A stretch of DNA of 22,259 bases from a virus. The notes below the pieces were generated by a model. The model saw only the letters and a program-made list of their open reading frames with translations, ran no database searches and was not told the DNA's origin. Location of the stretch: positions 1 through 22,259 of IMG/VR virus record IMGVR_UViG_3300025769_000937. The stretch is one strand, 5' to 3'. The position numbers and the translations under genes are program-made. This document shows positions 1 to 6,500 of this stretch, one piece after another. Position 1 is the stretch's first letter. Each line of letters opens with the position of its first letter.

Positions 1-1
1 C

Positions 2-31
2 AGTTCGGGTGTTTTAATGACATCTGTTTGA
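2..31 (+). CDS. Possible 3' end of an upstream gene (partial)
   Basis: The first bases can be read in frame 2 as SSGVLMTSV followed by a TGA at 29-31. The next gene starts 32 nt later behind a strong ribosome binding site, so a gene ending here fits the dense operon. In podovirus gene orders the capsid gene often lies just upstream of the connector genes, but nine residues cannot identify it. Frame 1 also stays open to a TAG at 37-39, so the frame choice is uncertain. Confidence 0.3.
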   Translation, partial: SSGVLMTSV

Positions 32-51
32 AAACGTAGTATGGTGACACA

Positions 52-57
52 AAGGAG
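52..57 (+). promoter_or_regulatory. Strong Shine-Dalgarno for the first complete gene
   Basis: AAGGAG lies 6 nt upstream of the ATG at 64. It is one of the strongest ribosome binding sites in the window and supports translation of the small 69-residue gene despite its unusual composition. Confidence 0.75.
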
Positions 58-63
58 ATTACT

Positions 64-273
64 ATGCCTAAGAAATTAAAAATGGTTGAAAAGAACGGCG
101 AGATGGTTCCGTTCTATGCTGCGGACGGCGTTGGTAAAATGAAATACGGCGGACGCGTAAAGATGATGGGCGGCGGTGCAGTTCGTGGTTACATGAATGG
201 CGGGAAGATTACGCGCTACAAATATGGCGGTTGTGTTGAGAAAAAGACCAATCAAAACCCACATATGAGTTGA
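64..273 (+). CDS. Small basic Gly-rich phage protein
   Basis: This 69-residue protein is strongly cationic and glycine-rich. From about residue 26 it carries spaced short motifs in which Tyr or Met precedes Gly-Gly and is followed by Lys/Arg (KYGGRV, MMGGGAV, YMNGGKI, KYGGCV). There is no signal peptide or clear globular domain. Comparable small YGG/MGG-rich proteins occur in marine phage virion operons as far as I recall, with no assigned function. Its position between a likely capsid-side gene and the adaptor gene suggests a minor virion or DNA-binding component, which is inference. The start is set by the AAGGAG 6 nt upstream. The next gene starts 4 nt after its stop. Confidence 0.7.
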   Translation: MPKKLKMVEKNGEMVPFYAADGVGKMKYGGRVKMMGGGAVRGYMNGGKITRYKYGGCVEKKTNQNPHMS

Positions 274-277
274 TACA

Positions 278-943
278 ATGACAACATCAGGTTCCCGCGA
301 TTTCAACATGGATGTCGGTGAGATCATCGAGGAGGCGTATGAACGCTGTGGCCTCGAAGTTCGCACTGGCTATGATGCACGAACAGCGCGTCGGTCTTTA
401 AACATTATGTTTGCTGACTGGGCTAACCGTGGTCTAAACCTATGGACGGTTAATCAAGGCACGATTACCCTGACACAAGGTCAAGCACAAGAAACGCTTA
501 CTTCTGATGTTGTCGATGTTCTAGAAATGGTTCTTCGTAGAGATAACACGGACTATGAGATAGAGCGGATTAGCCGTGGCGAGTATTTAACTCTGCCAAA
601 TAAAACTACGCAGGGCAGACCAAGCCAGTTTTACTTTGATCGGCAGATAGATCCGGTGATTAACTTGTGGTCTGTTCCAGAGAACTCGACCGATCAGATC
701 GTTTACTATTACGTTCGCAGAATCGAGGACGCAGATGCTTTGGTTAATACTACTGATATGCCTTTTCGTTTCTATCCTTGTATGGTGGCGGGGTTAGCGT
801 ACTATCTGTCCATGAAACGTGCGCCGGAAAGAGCGCAACTTTTAAAAGTTGTGTATGAGGAAGAGTTCCAACGCGCAGCAGATGAAGATGAAGGCCGTAC
901 TCCACTAAAGTTACAGCCTAGCATTCAGTACTTGAGGGTCTAA
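278..943 (+). CDS. Putative head-tail adaptor / connector protein
   Basis: This 221-residue protein has the layout of podovirus adaptor proteins that sit under the portal (P22 gp4, T7 gp11 and phage SU10 adaptor type). An N-terminal helical region (about 10-55, with RRSLNIMFADWANRGLNLW) is followed by a beta-rich middle, containing GRPSQFYFDRQ and an INLWSVPE strand near 125-137. A helical C-terminal part contains YYLSMKRAPE. The size matches the usual 190-230 residues. Its place just before a second adaptor-like gene and well before the nozzle gene fits head-completion duty. It overlaps the next gene by one base (TAATG at 941-945). No strong Shine-Dalgarno precedes its ATG, so it may depend on coupling to the upstream small gene. 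The call rests on fold-pattern resemblance, not a family hit. Confidence 0.6.
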   Translation: MTTSGSRDFNMDVGEIIEEAYERCGLEVRTGYDARTARRSLNIMFADWANRGLNLWTVNQGTITLTQGQAQETLTSDVVDVLEMVLRRDNTDYEIERISRGEYLTLPNKTTQGRPSQFYFDRQIDPVINLWSVPENSTDQIVYYYVRRIEDADALVNTTDMPFRFYPCMVAGLAYYLSMKRAPERAQLLKVVYEEEFQRAADEDEGRTPLKLQPSIQYLRV

Positions 944-1266
944 TGGCATACGCATCGGGAAAACATGCCTGGGGAATATCTGATCGGTCAGGTCGCCGCT
1001 ATCGTTTGCGCGATATGCGACTTGAGTGGACAGGTGCGCTCGTTGGCCCCGATGAATATGAACCAAAGCACCCACAGTTGTTTCCCCCCAAGGTGGGACC
1101 GGACCCTCAAGCACTGAGAAACCCCAGGCCGGAACCTAACTTAACGGAAGAGCGAAGCATTCAGTGGAGTTGGAATCCTGTTGGAGGACCAACGGACAAC
1201 CCTTTTGTGACTAATCGTTTGAAGATGACAGGTTCGGTTGGAACAGTTACAGTGAGTACGACATGA
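943..1266 (+). CDS. Small conserved phage structural-type protein with GSVGTVTV C-terminus
   Basis: This 107-residue protein starts MAYASGKHAWGISDRSG and contains a Trp/Pro-rich middle (EYEPKHPQLFPP), a pattern I recognise from small conserved proteins of marine phages without assigned function. It is poor in helix-forming runs and rich in Pro and Arg. Its last residues read GSVGTVTVSTT. This resembles the C-terminus of the gene at 11811-12107 and the repeat core of the protein at 6501-7268, suggesting a common beta-strand tag. It is coupled on both sides: TAATG with the adaptor gene upstream and ATGA (1263-1266) with the next gene. A neck or connector component is a reasonable guess from context only. 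Confidence 0.65.
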   Translation: MAYASGKHAWGISDRSGRRYRLRDMRLEWTGALVGPDEYEPKHPQLFPPKVGPDPQALRNPRPEPNLTEERSIQWSWNPVGGPTDNPFVTNRLKMTGSVGTVTVSTT

Positions 1267-1913
1267 GTTTTACATACGGTGAATTAAAACAAGCGTTGCA
1301 GGATTATACGGAGAATGATGAAACGTCTTTCGTAACTAATCTTCCTATATTCATTAGAACCGCAGAAGAACGGATCTTGAAAAACGTACAGCTTAGTTTG
1401 TTTCGCAAGAACGCATTAGCAACTGTGACGGCATCCAATAAATACTTGGCATGTCCTTCAGACTTTCTAGCCCCCTTTTCACTAAGTTTAGCGGGAACTG
1501 ACGGCGATAAGTTTTTTATTGAGTTTAAAGATGTTAGTTTTTTGCAGGAGTATACGCCTGACGCTACTACAACCGGATCACCTCGTTACTACGCGCAATT
1601 TGATGTAGACACTTTTATCTTGGCTCCAAGCCCAGACACAGCATATACCGCAGAGCTACATTATTTTTATCGACCGCAAAGCCTCACAGCGTTGTCTGAT
1701 AGTGGGACAACTTGGTTGAGTATTAACGCAGAGATGGCAATGCTGTATGCTTCATTAATAGAAGCGTATATCTATATGAAGGGCGAACAGGACGTAATGG
1801 CAATGTATAACCAGCGTTTTCAAGAAGCTCTGATGGGTATTAAGATGCTTGGCGAAGCAAAAGAAACAACTGATGAATACCGAACTGGTAAAGTTATAAG
1901 GCAGAAACAGTAA
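1263..1913 (+). CDS. Second putative adaptor protein (SU10 adaptor-like)
   Basis: This 216-residue protein opens with a helical segment (YGELKQALQDYTENDET), then LPIFIRTAEERILKNVQL. Next come a beta region with YLACPSDFLAPFSL and a GSPRYYAQFDVDTFILAPSP strand-turn-strand. It ends with ELHYFYRPQSL and a helical tail (LYASLIEAYIYMKGEQDV). This order, and especially the hydrophobic strand ending in a Pro-x-Pro turn followed by an aromatic strand, is typical of phage SU10-type adaptor proteins. Together with the gene at 278-943 the operon encodes two proteins of this general architecture, so stacked connector rings are plausible. The start is the ATG of an ATGA overlap and the stop overlaps the next ATG (TAATG). 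Confidence 0.6.
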   Translation: MSFTYGELKQALQDYTENDETSFVTNLPIFIRTAEERILKNVQLSLFRKNALATVTASNKYLACPSDFLAPFSLSLAGTDGDKFFIEFKDVSFLQEYTPDATTTGSPRYYAQFDVDTFILAPSPDTAYTAELHYFYRPQSLTALSDSGTTWLSINAEMAMLYASLIEAYIYMKGEQDVMAMYNQRFQEALMGIKMLGEAKETTDEYRTGKVIRQKQ

Positions 1914-2209
1914 TGTTTAAAATAAACCTAGACGTACCTCAACATGAGAACTTAGTGGACATCAGAACCACTGAGGGTCGTGGGTTTACCCCAGATGAAC
2001 TTTCGGAACAATGTGTCCAAAAGATCATATCGGTCTCCGATAATGCCCATCCGGGGGTTAGAGACCAAGCCCGTGCTTTTTCAAAGCACATTGAAAAGCT
2101 GATTGCATATTATATGCGACAAGCTATTCGCAGTGACCGCACAACTGTGTATAATGCACTTAATGATGCGGGACATCCCGAACTGGCTGAACTCATAAGG
2201 AGACTATAA
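1913..2209 (+). CDS. Conserved small phage protein, function unknown
   Basis: This 98-residue, mostly helical protein contains TTEGRGFTPDELSEQC near residue 19 and ends with a highly regular helical stretch (SDRTTVYNALNDAGHPELAELIRRL). The TEGRGFTPxE and AGHPELAELIRRL patterns are familiar from marine phage genomes, where the gene sits beside the adaptor genes, but I know of no assigned role. There is no signal peptide or membrane segment. It starts at a TAATG overlap with the preceding gene. Its 3' end carries AAGGAGA, which serves as the ribosome binding site of the next gene. Confidence 0.7.
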   Translation: MFKINLDVPQHENLVDIRTTEGRGFTPDELSEQCVQKIISVSDNAHPGVRDQARAFSKHIEKLIAYYMRQAIRSDRTTVYNALNDAGHPELAELIRRL

Positions 2210-2210
2210 C

Positions 2211-2660
2211 ATGGCCTTTACTGGAAACTTCATGTGTACTTCTTTCAAGAAAGAGCTTCTTGAAGGTGGGCATAACTTTCTTAACTCAGGTGGCGACACC
2301 TTTAAACTAGCATTGTACGACAACAATGCATCATTTACAGCGGCTACAACAGATTACACAACAACTAACGAAGTTTCTGCTTCAGGTTCGTATTCTGCTG
2401 GTGGCGGTACTTTAACTCGTGTTGATCCGGCTTCGTCTGGCACAACTGCGTTTACTGATTTTGATGACCTTACCTTTACGTCAGCAACAATCACTGCGCG
2501 TGGTGCGTTGATCTATAACACAACCGAAGGTGCTGGGACAGGCACAACAAACACTGTTGTGGTTCTAGACTTTGGTTCAGATAAAACTTCTACGGCTGGA
2601 GACTTCCAGATTGCGTTTCCAACAGCGGACGCTTCAAATGCGATCATCCGTATCGCTTAA
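2211..2660 (+). CDS. Putative minor structural (beta-rich) protein
   Basis: This 149-residue protein is rich in Thr, Ser, Gly and Ala, with alternating hydrophobic and polar residues typical of beta-sandwich virion proteins. It begins MAFTGNFMCTSFKKELLEGG, then FKLALYDNNASFTAATTDY, and ends DFQIAFPTADASNAIIRIA. This N-terminus is common in marine phage virion operons. A role as decoration or tail-associated protein is inferred from composition and from its place between the connector genes and the first fiber gene. AAGGAGA lies close upstream of the ATG, one nucleotide after the previous stop. No catalytic motif is visible. Confidence 0.65.
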   Translation: MAFTGNFMCTSFKKELLEGGHNFLNSGGDTFKLALYDNNASFTAATTDYTTTNEVSASGSYSAGGGTLTRVDPASSGTTAFTDFDDLTFTSATITARGALIYNTTEGAGTGTTNTVVVLDFGSDKTSTAGDFQIAFPTADASNAIIRIA

Positions 2661-2686
2661 CTGTAGATAATTAGGAGATTGTTGCG

Positions 2687-4624
2687 ATGGCTCTTGTTGT
2701 AAAAGATCGTGTAAAAGAAACCACCGCGACGACAGGACAAGGAACTCTGACTTTGGCTGGTGCCGTTTCAGGGTTCCAATCCTTTACGTCTGCGCTGTCT
2801 GACGGGGATACGACATATTATGCTATCTTTGAAACCAGCACTAACGAGTGGGAAGTTGGACTTGGTACGTTTACAGCATCGGGTACAACACTAGCCAGAA
2901 CAACAATCCTAGAAAGCTCAAACGCTGGATCAGCTATTAACCTAACGGCTGGTGCAGCAGATGTGTTTATCACACAGCCTGCCGAAAAGGCAGTGTATCT
3001 GGATGCAAGTGATAACGTCACTTTTGCAGGCGATTTAACTGTAGACACAAACACACTGTATGTTGACAGCACAAACAATCGTGTTGGCATTGGGACGACT
3101 TCGCCAGCCACTCAAGCAAGTGTGCAAAACGCATCAACATCTCTTGGTTTAGAAATAGACACTACATCAGGTTTTGCTTCTGGCCCAACTCTTCGTGGAT
3201 ATTATCGTACAGGTAGTGCGTACAAGCCTATAGCAATGTCAGGTAGCACTGTGCATTTTGGGATAAATGACGTTGAAAAAATGCGCATTGACAGCGGCGG
3301 TAATGTTGGGATTAACACTTCCTCTGCCGTTCCTTTGGATGCAAATGCACAGCTTTTAGCCATTCATGGCGATGCTGTAGGGGCTGAGAGAGCGCAAATT
3401 AAACTGACGACTACAACCAGCGGTCAAGCGGCTGGCGATGGATTTTATATAGCTGTAGATGATAGTGCAGCTTATATCTCTCAAAGAGAAAACCAACCCT
3501 TAATTATTTCGACTAATGCCACAGAACGCATGCGCATCGACAGCAGCGGTCAGGTTGGCATTGGGACGAGTTCGCCTAGTAGTGCATTAGACGTAGACCA
3601 GTCACAAAATGCTGAAACAAATATAGAGTTAACAAACACAAATACAGGTTCTTCGGCACAGGTACGCACAAAGTATACGACTGATGGCGGTTTGTTTACG
3701 GTAGGTAAAACAAGTGACGCACATGCCTTTGGTGGGGATGCGTATATTTATAATGTGGACAACACAAATATTCGGTTTGCCACTAACGACACAGAACGCA
3801 TGCGCATCAACAGCAGCGGTAACGTGCTGGTGGGGACTACTGATGATAGTGTCTACAATAACAGCGGCTCTGGCACAGGAATTAACCTTCAGAACTTTGG
3901 TAACATTGCAGTAGCCAGAGATGGTAATGACTGCATGGTTCTCAATCGCCTTAACTCTGACGGTGCCATTGCATTGTTCAACAAAGACGGCACCACGGTG
4001 GGTAGTATTGGGAGTGTTAGCGGCTCAACTGCTTATATAGATGGTGGCTCTGGGTTTAGCGGCATTCAGTTTGGTGGGGATGGCCTTGTTCCACGAGATA
4101 ATGGTGGATTAGCAGATGCTACATCAGATTTAGGCACTTCATCATACCGCTTCAGAGACCTCTACCTCTCTGGCTCTGCATATGCAAATGCTTTGGTGCA
4201 TGATGGTGACACCGACACTTATGTTGGGTTTGAGACCAATCAAGTAAACCTTCGCGCTGGCAACGTAGAAATGTCTTACAATGCCAATGGTTTGTTTCTT
4301 AATGATGGGTCTGTGCGTGAAGATTACGATGCTCTATCAGGAACAAGCCCAACATGTAATGTAAACAGTGGTGGCGCATTTAGCCTATCAATGTCAGGCA
4401 ACACTACATTCTCATTTACCAGCCCAGCAAGTGGTTACTCTACAGGCTTTGTCCTACAGCTAACGGGCAACGGCTCAACGGTCACATGGCCTAGTTCAGT
4501 AGATTGGGCTGGCGGCACTGCTCCTGATGCACCTGCTAGTGGTGAAACTGATATACTTGTGTTCTGGACGAGGGACGGCGGTACTACGTGGTACGGCTTC
4601 CAAGCTGGAGATGCAATGGCATGA
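2687..4624 (+). CDS. Tail fiber protein 1 (cassette 1)
   Basis: This 645-residue trimeric-fiber-like protein has four visible regions. Residues 1-105 form an N-terminal domain (MALVVKDRVKETTATTG to FITQPAEKAVYL) of the type that anchors marine phage fibers to the tail. Residues about 110-390 form a shaft with recurring RMRIDSSGxVGIGTSSP-type units near 132, 199, 283 and 373. Residues 482-526 hold LGTSSYRFRDLYLSGSAYA and DTYVGFETNQVNLRAGN, a common fiber motif. Residues about 547-645 are a terminal module (YDALSGTSP to GGTTWYGF) also found at the end of the fiber at 7278-8402. Its stop lies inside an ATGA overlap with the downstream beta-propeller gene, and the terminal codons carry that gene's GGAG. 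TAGGAGA precedes the start. Confidence 0.85.
   Translation: MALVVKDRVKETTATTGQGTLTLAGAVSGFQSFTSALSDGDTTYYAIFETSTNEWEVGLGTFTASGTTLARTTILESSNAGSAINLTAGAADVFITQPAEKAVYLDASDNVTFAGDLTVDTNTLYVDSTNNRVGIGTTSPATQASVQNASTSLGLEIDTTSGFASGPTLRGYYRTGSAYKPIAMSGSTVHFGINDVEKMRIDSGGNVGINTSSAVPLDANAQLLAIHGDAVGAERAQIKLTTTTSGQAAGDGFYIAVDDSAAYISQRENQPLIISTNATERMRIDSSGQVGIGTSSPSSALDVDQSQNAETNIELTNTNTGSSAQVRTKYTTDGGLFTVGKTSDAHAFGGDAYIYNVDNTNIRFATNDTERMRINSSGNVLVGTTDDSVYNNSGSGTGINLQNFGNIAVARDGNDCMVLNRLNSDGAIALFNKDGTTVGSIGSVSGSTAYIDGGSGFSGIQFGGDGLVPRDNGGLADATSDLGTSSYRFRDLYLSGSAYANALVHDGDTDTYVGFETNQVNLRAGNVEMSYNANGLFLNDGSVREDYDALSGTSPTCNVNSGGAFSLSMSGNTTFSFTSPASGYSTGFVLQLTGNGSTVTWPSSVDWAGGTAPDAPASGETDILVFWTRDGGTTWYGFQAGDAMA
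3521..3820 (+). repeat. Spaced 30-bp direct repeats in the fiber 1 shaft
   Basis: Two copies of a 30-bp unit, at 3521-3550 and 3791-3820, begin acagaacgcatgcgcatc and differ at one base. They encode TERMRIDSSG and TERMRINSSG and similarity continues about 10 bp upstream. A third, more diverged copy lies near 3276-3310. A separate repeat of about 23 bp encoding VGIGT(T/S)SP occurs at 3083 and 3554. They are the DNA trace of a repeated shaft unit and could allow shaft-length change by recombination. Confidence 0.8.
4607..4610 (+). promoter_or_regulatory. GGAG ribosome binding site inside the fiber 1 3' end
   Basis: GGAG lies 10 nt upstream of the ATG at 4621 and supports that start rather than the in-frame ATG at 4588, which has no good site and would place 33 bases of overlap inside the conserved fiber module. 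The second cassette has GGAG at exactly the same distance from its overlapping ATGA. Confidence 0.65.
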
Positions 4625-6012
4625 GTTTAATGGTAAAAAAGTTAGGCATGGCAGCGGCAGGTGCAAATACAGAAGCACCTGTTGGAGATTACTTTGCTGT
4701 ATTCAATAATAATGGAACATCTCCTTGGACTGATGCAGAGTTTTGTATAGATGTAACAACAGATAGCAGAAACCAAGTCTATTCTCTTTGGGGTGTGGGT
4801 GGTAGTACGAGTTATAATATCATCGTTCTGAAACAAGATGAAAATGGGAGCATCCAGTGGAAACGGTACTTTAGCTGGGGAGCGTCAGGGGCTGGTTGGA
4901 CTCCTACGGCTGTTCGCTGTGATAGCTCTGACAGACCACATGTTTTATTTTGGAATCAAAGTGGGCCACCTCAAAGTGGCGAATTGCACTGCTTAAACCC
5001 ATCTACTGGAGCTACGAACTTTTCAACGCGCTGGACGGATACTGACCAATCAGGTGGTTATAGTGGGTTTCAGTTTTATCAATCCTATTTAGCTGCGCAA
5101 TTAATGGAGATAGATAACGACACTTTGTATATGTGTGGTAACGCGTACCCTTCTCCAACTACACGAAAAAACCTAAGCCTTATTTATTCCATAGGATCAA
5201 GTAGCTACACATTAGAAGTCGCAACTGAAATAGGGCCAGACTCAGATAATAGTAGTCCAGATACTTTGGCCTGTGGAACGTACAATGGCAACTTAATCGC
5301 AATAGTTGTTTTGTACGGTGAGAGGGGTATTGTTACACATAATGATTCTGGAACCCAACAGGGTAATACTCTCAACCTTAGTAGTTATGGTTCTAGTTCT
5401 AGTTCTTCTTACATCGACAAAAACACGGGCAATATTTACTTAATAGACTTCGCCAATAGTGAAGTAGATTTCCTTGTTGTTAAGTATAACTCGTCTGGCA
5501 CAAAGCAATGGGAGAAGAAGTTTACAGAAAATACAACTTATGTATCTCGTGTTTTGTACTATTATAATGGTCTAACTGTAGATGCAGATGAGAACGTATA
5601 TGTAAACTTTACTGCTGAAAAAAATTATTGGCGAAATTGCGTTATGAAGCTCAACTCTTCAGGTACTTTGCAATGGGTTCAGCCTATTACGTGGAGTCAA
5701 AACACAGATATATTTGCACAGCGTATACACATTGATCAATCAGGGAGCTTGTACGCTACAAGTTCTAGCAGGGGCGCATTAATAAAGTTTCCTTCAGATG
5801 GTTCTCTAACAGGGAGCTGGAGTGGTTTTGGTTCTTATAGTTTAACCTTGGGCAATGACAATTGGGTTACAGAAGGCTCTAATAATAAGTGGAGTAATTT
5901 GTCTTCTTTAGGAGCTATCTATGTTTCAGGAACTCAAACTCCTCGCAGCCTTACCCCTCTAACAAACAACAGCGGCCCTACTACCAACCCTGCCACAAAT
6001 ACACTTAGTTAA
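4621..6012 (+). CDS. Beta-propeller adhesin-like protein 1 (cassette 1)
   Basis: This 463-residue protein starts MSLMVKKLGMAAAGA and is built of beta-propeller-like blades with an NSSGxxQW signature: IIVLKQDENGSIQWKR (67-82), LVVKYNSSGTKQWEKKF (285-301), VMKLNSSGTLQWVQP (341-355) and a degenerate IKFPSDGSLTGSW (388-400). Between them lie strands such as VDADENVYVNF and IDQSGSLYATS. This resembles the SBBP/PQQ-like propeller-repeat families. It overlaps the fiber gene by ATGA, so the two products are probably made together. A matching fiber-propeller pair lies downstream. I infer a fiber-tip or receptor-binding role. No enzyme active site is visible. The Ser/Thr/Asn-rich tail (after about 440) looks disordered. 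Confidence 0.75.
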   Translation: MSLMVKKLGMAAAGANTEAPVGDYFAVFNNNGTSPWTDAEFCIDVTTDSRNQVYSLWGVGGSTSYNIIVLKQDENGSIQWKRYFSWGASGAGWTPTAVRCDSSDRPHVLFWNQSGPPQSGELHCLNPSTGATNFSTRWTDTDQSGGYSGFQFYQSYLAAQLMEIDNDTLYMCGNAYPSPTTRKNLSLIYSIGSSSYTLEVATEIGPDSDNSSPDTLACGTYNGNLIAIVVLYGERGIVTHNDSGTQQGNTLNLSSYGSSSSSSYIDKNTGNIYLIDFANSEVDFLVVKYNSSGTKQWEKKFTENTTYVSRVLYYYNGLTVDADENVYVNFTAEKNYWRNCVMKLNSSGTLQWVQPITWSQNTDIFAQRIHIDQSGSLYATSSSRGALIKFPSDGSLTGSWSGFGSYSLTLGNDNWVTEGSNNKWSNLSSLGAIYVSGTQTPRSLTPLTNNSGPTTNPATNTLS

Positions 6013-6023
6013 CGGAGACTAAA

Positions 6024-6488
6024 ATGTATGTAAAAGTTACAGACGGTGAGATAGATCAGTTTCCTTACACACTTGAAAGTCTGCGTGAGGATAACCCTAC
6101 CACCTCATTTCCTAAAAACCCCTCATCTGATCTTTTAGAGAGTTTTGGGTTGTACACGGTAAATCCTGTGCCAATGCCAACGATTGATGAGAGAACGCAG
6201 TTTATTGCTCAAAATAGCCAACCTCATTTAGAGGATGGTCAATGGTTTCGTGGTTGGACGGTAACAGATAAAACAGCGGATGAGATTTCAGACTATGATG
6301 CTTTTATGGGAGACAGGATGCGTACTCGTCGTAATGAACTCTTAGAAAAGAGTGATTGGACACAGGTTCCTGATAGCCCATTATCCGACGCGGACAAGGC
6401 GGCATGGGCCACGTATCGACAAAGTCTGAGAGATATCTCCAGCCAAGAAGGGTTCCCCAATTCAATAACTTGGCCCACCTCACCATAA
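6024..6488 (+). CDS. Tail fiber assembly chaperone-like protein
   Basis: This 154-residue protein has a C-terminal region (about 98-154) with RMRTRRNELLEKSDWTQVPD, then DADKAAWATYRQSLRDI and ITWPTSP. That is the hallmark of the phage tail assembly chaperone family (Phage_tail_APC type), whose members help fold or trimerise fibers. The N-terminal half begins MYVKVTDGEIDQFPY and has a GQWFRGWTVTDKT strand. It sits between the two fiber/propeller cassettes, so it could serve either or both. Some members of this family are fused to fibers or become virion components, so a structural role is an alternative. GGAGA precedes the ATG, 12 nt after the previous stop codon begins the gap. Confidence 0.75.
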   Translation: MYVKVTDGEIDQFPYTLESLREDNPTTSFPKNPSSDLLESFGLYTVNPVPMPTIDERTQFIAQNSQPHLEDGQWFRGWTVTDKTADEISDYDAFMGDRMRTRRNELLEKSDWTQVPDSPLSDADKAAWATYRQSLRDISSQEGFPNSITWPTSP

Positions 6489-6500
6489 CAGGAGCATACG

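Noticed and set aside
1-63. Promoter in the leader before the first gene
   Set aside because: TTGAAA at 29-34 has no convincing -10 partner at proper spacing, and the region may be the end of an upstream gene.
4588-4620. Earlier in-frame ATG for propeller 1
   Set aside because: It lacks a good ribosome binding site and encodes a Trp/Arg-rich leader that is only the out-of-frame image of the conserved fiber module. The ATG at 4621 has GGAG and the same ATGA design as cassette 2.
4600-4645. Possible programmed -1 frameshift fusing fiber and propeller
   Set aside because: Both junctions are in a -1 relation, but no slippery heptamer precedes either stop. The A-run near 4633 is after the stop. 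Re-initiation at ATGA explains the layout.
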